Below, one piece after another: positions 41,166-64,000 of a stretch of DNA of 64,000 nucleotides (positions are counted from its first letter, which is position 1; each line of letters starts with the position of its first letter). The translations under genes and the position numbers were made by a program. This stretch comes from Ascaris suum (lineage: Eukaryota > Nematoda > Chromadorea > Rhabditida > Ascarididae), in the NCBI GenBank assembly GCA_013433145.1, contig CM024181.1:4650001-4714000 (forward strand), written 5' to 3'. The notes under the pieces are model-generated. The model was given only the letters and a program-made list of their open reading frames with translations. It ran no database searches and was not told the DNA's origin.

Positions 41166-44100
41166 TTTTGCACTTGCACATATATGTAAGCATTTCTTTG
41201 TGCAGCACATTTTCGCAAGCAAAAACACAAAGCGCAATGAATAAACACTTTTTTTTATACGAATAATTGGCTCAAACTGAAAATTATAGGTTGAAATTCA
41301 ACCAGAGCATAGCTAATTGATTCATAGTCTCATTAAAGTTGAATGAAATGCGTCAACATCGCACATTCTCGAAGATCTTATAGTAAGGAATACGACATCA
41401 TTAAGGGACGGCGATTTATTGGTGATGATTAAGTGGCTTTCTTATGACTTCTGAATTATTGTTGTTGAGAAATTATTGATAGGCTTGAAGAACAGTTATT
41501 ATATGCAAATTTTAGTGTATTCATTATTAGGCATAATATTTTTCGAGCTTTACGAGGAAAATTTCGAGGGATTCTTTTTCCGATATACGGGTCATTTTGT
41601 GAAGAAGTTGCCTTACAACGTCTGAATCATCGTTGCTGAGGATTTATCTTGCAGTATCGGGATGTGATTTATTGTTATTATGGATTTGTCTTGCAATGTT
41701 TGATTCATCAGATTCCTCACTGACAACGAGCTTTTCCTACCAAATTTCAGCACATCACCACAGTACATTGTCTCACTTCTTGAAAGACGATCCTCACAAT
41801 AATTTCAAATTTTTGCATATTCCTATGAGAATTGAACCATGGTCGATTGTACCTCACTGATTCCAGTTCCTTCATGTTGAGACATTGACATTAAAAAATA
41901 TGACTTTTCACTGGCATCGTTTTCAAAATTAACCGAATTCCATTTTTTTTTCTTGTCACCATACTGCTCGGATAATCATTCCATTTCCTACTCCTTTCGA
42001 TTGCAATCGACGGTGCTTGCCTTTATGTACTTTATTTCGCGTGGAATGCAGGGATCCTCTTGAATACCTTTGTACCGTAAAGATTTTACGCAAGATTGGT
42101 TGTTGGCTCACAAGTGGTTTTGAACGTATGACTGCGTTCCCTGTTTACCGTTAGAGATATTTTTGTTGCTTCTTTGCACTCTTTTTTCGATGCGTATTCC
42201 ATAATTTCTTGAAAGTAAAATGAAAATGTTTTTCAAAAATTTTTTGCTATTTTTATTCAATTTTGTAACAATGTATAATGTACATTTTTTATTAATTTTT
42301 TTGTACATTAATTATTAATTAATTATTAATTTTGTTCAAATTTTTGTACATTCGCACATTTTTCTAAAAATCAATGCAAAAAGAGTGAAAATTTCAAATT
42401 TTTATAGAAGAATTTATCCACGAATAATATTTCTAGAAGTTATCGATAAATCGATGCAGTTTTCCACTGCAATGCATTCATTAATAAAATAAATTCGTAG
42501 GTGGAAAGTTTTTAGGCGATCGGAGTCGCTTCGAGGGTCGAATTTTATGCAGTTCGATAGTGATGATGTTTCGCTTCCCTATCATTTATAATATAGCAAA
42601 TTGTTTTTCACTTGGAGAGTTTTTTTGACACAAACGAAAAAACCACTTTACCCTTACCTTCTATTCACCGTATATTTCCTTTTCTCTATCGTGTCACTAG
42701 TTTACTGATCGCTTTTGAATATATTTACCGAAATGGGATTTTTGTGTTTGAAAATAGCAGTGAATTTTAATCGATATTTTTTTAAACATTTACGCTGTCA
42801 AATTAAAAACTCATCATGCCGAGCTCTGTGGCAAAAAGTACTGTTCGATGGTGCAAATAAAATATTGGCTTTTCAGAAATATTCTAGGGCAGTAAAGAGG
42901 AAACTCAAAGGAAATCATGTGAGTTATTTCTTTGCTCGAAAATCATCTTGCGTCTATCGATAAAACCTCCAAGGATGAGAGTCCTTTGGAATTGAATAAT
43001 TATATCATATGCATGAAACCGATGAAAAGAAACTAGCAGAAAGCTGCTGAAGCAACAGCCATTGCACCATTGTACCATTCTCGACTGTAGAATCATCGGG
43101 ACTATGGTTAAAATTTGATGGACGCAATTCAGTTTGTGGTTGAACCACCTGTACCGTTTCTACTTTGGATTATCGACTTTAAAAAATGCTGTAGCCATTT
43201 AAAAAATGGGAACTCTTTGAATCCATATTTTACGTCGGTGTATTTTTTGTTTTATACCGATTGGGTTTCAACAAAAAAAAAACCATTTGAAGGTTTTTGC
43301 TAGAAATTTGGGCGAATAATAAATAAAAGCATCACTGTGCACTTTTTATTTGTTTATTGTTTAGACAAACGACAACGGTAAATTTAATTCGACGTAATTA
43401 ATTGAGGACAAAATTAACCTCAAAAAATACATTTTGAGCCGAACAATTAGAGTAAATTTTTCTAAGTGAATTTTTTCCGATCTTTTTTGTTATGAGAATG
43501 ATCCTCAATGGCTGTGTTTTTCCTCGCGCTGACACTACATATATATTGGCAAAAAATTTTAGAAAAATCTCGAGACTATAATGCTCATATTGGAATAAAC
43601 CTGAATGCATGGAGAATAAATGAAATTATTTCCCCTCTAATGTTAGTTAAACTTTGAATGAGGTTGAAAAAAAGTGACATTAGAAACCCGCTGCATGATA
43701 AAAGATAACTGCGCAATGGATGAGCAGCACGGTATGAGATTATGTGCAGCATAGCCCGGGAAATGCAGTTCAGCAGGCTGGTATCGGCTAATCTTAGCCA
43801 ATTTTATATGTTTTCTTTAAAGAAAAAGAAAGTTGCCTTTCCAATGTTCTTTCCAGCCTATATATTTCTTACTCAAACTTTTCTCGATTCACATATCATT
43901 TCCTAATATTTTTCCATTTTGCCCTTTCTGTCATCAGAACTCCCAATTTCTGCGTCGTGCGATATGTTCCCAAAGAATTTGATAGCGTATTGCTCAGTGT
44001 CGAAGAAATAGAAAATGGGGGTGATTTTAGTATATCTGGTGTACGTAAAAGCAAGAAAGGGATTGATTTTTTGAAAATTTTCGGGTTTTCAAATAGAATT

Positions 44101-44569
44101 GCACGTTCAGTTCTATCGGACTTGCCACTGAAAAATGCCCTTATATTCTGTGAGATTTTAGCTCCGAAATTGCTACTCAATTGCCTTGAACATGAATATT
44201 AATTCATCTTGTAACATCGACAGACTTTGTTTGGTCTTATAGGTGAGAATTACCATAGCCGGGTTTAAAAGATTATGCAGCATCATCGATGAATATTTAT
44301 GAGAATGGTTTCACTTTTATGAGGATCTTTCTGTACTATCAAATAAGTACCTTTTGATGCTAATTCTTCGGGCGAAAAATTACACCGAGAAAAACCGCTG
44401 AGTAGACGGTTGCTGTTGTTGACGTGAACAGTGTTATTTGCATATTCTTTCTTCCTTATTTCTTATTTTTATATCTGTGCACAAGCTTCCTTATTTTGAG
44501 TTTCTTTTCGCCTTATATCTGTGGAAAAATTCATAGTGAAATATCTTCAAATATTAAGTTCTACTGAAA

Positions 44570-44575
44570 TTTATT
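44570..44575 (-). terminator. Candidate polyadenylation signal for ida-1
   Basis: AATAAA on the minus strand in the context GCAATAAATTTC, about 470 nt beyond the ida-1 stop. This is a position-only candidate. Confidence 0.2.
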
Positions 44576-45043
44576 GCAATATAATCTCTCGAGAAACTAT
44601 CTCGCACTTTTGATGAGACGAAATATTATTCGTGTGCCATGTGGTATTAAATTAGAACTGTTCTCTTTAAAGTCTCTATGTTACTTGAATACTTATGAAG
44701 GTGTCCTGTGGGCTCTGCTCCAAAAAAGGATCAATTCATCTCTCCGAATGTTGCATCAATTATCGATCGATTTCCTTGCAAGCTTGTTCCCTAATGATCG
44801 ATCAATAAGCCGTTTTAATCGATACTATTTCTTTTTAGTCATGTGCTTTTTTTAAGGAAAATGTTTTATAGCACTAGTAATATGTGTTTGAGGAGATATG
44901 TGTGCAAGTGAGGAGAGAATGACTCCCATACAACATTTTAACCGAGGCCGCGTCACAACAGTCAACGGGTTCGGCGTATCATGGCTGATGCATCTCAGGT
45001 GGGGAAGGGTCATTCATAACTCACAAGTTCCTTTGCCAGTTAT

Positions 45044-63047
<18,004 letters not shown>

Positions 63048-64000
63048 CTGAAATTCATTATGTAATTGTGTCGGCCTTATAATACTTGACATAGAGGTTA
63101 TACACATAATTTACTGCTAATGATGTATGAAGATTCTCACTCAAGAGAGCAATTTCAGTCTAAATTTGGGTTTGGGGGAAAGAGGCGGGGAGGGGGTGGA
63201 AGGAGAGGGGAAGGAGAGAGAGCCCACAAAAGTGGACAGGCGTCAATTACGGTTTTTAAGCTGTAAGCTACGAAGTTCAGAATGGTCGCGTGTTGTCATT
63301 TCCTCTCTCCCTCAAATCTCGGTTGATAATATTCACTTACACCTCTATCTAGTTGAGAAATATATTTACAGATATTACCGTTTGCTGCAGTCATGTTGAA
63401 GTAAAATTACTGGGCTACCTATGAGGAGATGCTTAGGCATATTAATGAAATACGAGTAAGCATCTACCTTCTTGAACTACGCCGAAATTGCATAAATGGT
63501 TTGAGGGATGATTGCATTTTCCAACGGGATTTTGAAAAAAGAGAGATAAATGTGGGGAGCGAAAGGAGGAATGCAACGCGATACGCTATTGCTATCATAG
63601 GTATTATGGGCCCTCACATGTTTGCAACTCCATAGTGCAATAGCACCATCGCATACATATATGTGTATGTGTGTGTCCGTCTGTCTGTCCGACCCGTCTA
63701 ATTTCAACTCGATCACGAAACATGATGCTTAAAATCTGCCGCATAGTACTTTTCTACTTCACCTCTCGTTTTGACTTAGCAGCTCGGAAACGAGTTATGG
63801 ATATTTAAAAGGTGTCAAAAATTGCATGCATTTTATGACTTTCGTGATTTTATTTCGTATCGGTTGCGCTACATAAAATCGAATTGCTTTTTAGAAACCG
63901 GCGCAAACATTCGGATCAACTAAATGAGGATTGCACTATTCCACTCAAGAAAACGATTGGTCGGGTTGATGAAATACAAAAGCGGATATCACATCAACTT
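63048..64000. other. ida-1 upstream intron, running off the window
   Basis: The exon at 62874-63047 is preceded by a good acceptor (ATTTCAG on minus) and has no start codon or signal peptide, so this is an intron. It contains a GA-rich tract (63176-63230) and a TG/GTCT simple repeat (about 63650-63690). Confidence 0.7.
63650..63690. repeat. (TG)n-(GTCT)n simple repeat
   Basis: CATACATATATGTGTATG, then GTGTGTGT and GTCTGTCTGTC. Similar GTCTG-cored words occur at 4804-4826 and 21225-21245. Confidence 0.8.

Larger units (their letters stand above)
39947..45043. other. Interval between vem-1 and ida-1, no supported gene
   Basis: About 5 kb between the vem-1 start and the ida-1 stop, both on the minus strand. 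It should hold the vem-1 promoter and the ida-1 3' UTR. It includes a T/C-rich low-complexity tract (about 41040-41165), whose Phe-rich translation is meaningless. Short open frames near 43960-44200 and 44570-44855 have no splice support. Confidence 0.55.

Noticed and set aside
40880..41266. 128-codon Phe-rich open frame that looks like membrane segments
   Set aside because: Product of a T/C low-complexity tract; no splice sites or conserved residues.

Overview
The window looks like nuclear DNA of a nematode: AT-rich, with small exons in long introns, short TTTCAG-type 3' splice sites, and spliced proteins that read as GRK-2, VEM-1 and IDA-1 orthologues. I cannot fix the species from sequence alone. 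The intron lengths and AT content would suit a parasitic nematode, but that is inference. Nothing suggests bacterial or organellar DNA, and I found no rRNA, convincing tRNA, CRISPR array or intact transposon. Layout: 1-13950 is gene-poor. 13951-30040 (+) is a complete 16-exon G-protein-coupled receptor kinase gene (grk-2 type, predicted 711 aa), with consistent splice sites and phases throughout. 30041-35162 has no supported gene, only some GC-richer patches and chance-looking or decayed open frames. 35163-37689 (-) is a tentative four-exon gene of unknown function with a very acidic C-terminus. 37804-39946 (-) is a three-exon membrane-associated progesterone receptor / cytochrome b5-like gene (vem-1 type, 162 aa); its last exon is only 80 nt and is easily missed. 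The tentative gene starts about 115 nt after the vem-1 stop on the same strand, a spacing like that of nematode operons. 39947-45043 has no supported gene. 45044-63047 (-) is the 3' part of a receptor-type protein tyrosine phosphatase gene of the IA-2/phogrin family (ida-1 type). Fourteen exons are in the window, and the signal-peptide end lies beyond 64000. How the genes relate: in C. elegans grk-2 (chemosensory and neuronal GPCR signalling), vem-1 (neuronal membrane and axon guidance) and ida-1 (dense-core vesicle membrane protein) all act in neurons, but I see no evidence that they form one system here. The most notable irregularity is a one-base excess in the catalytic exon of the IA-2 gene, which breaks the frame just after the phosphatase signature loop. 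Three long (TA)n tracts and several poly-G/poly-C runs sit in introns. I did not find a convincing undescribed biological system. The best leads are the uncharacterised gene behind vem-1 and several exon-like open stretches inside the ida-1 introns.
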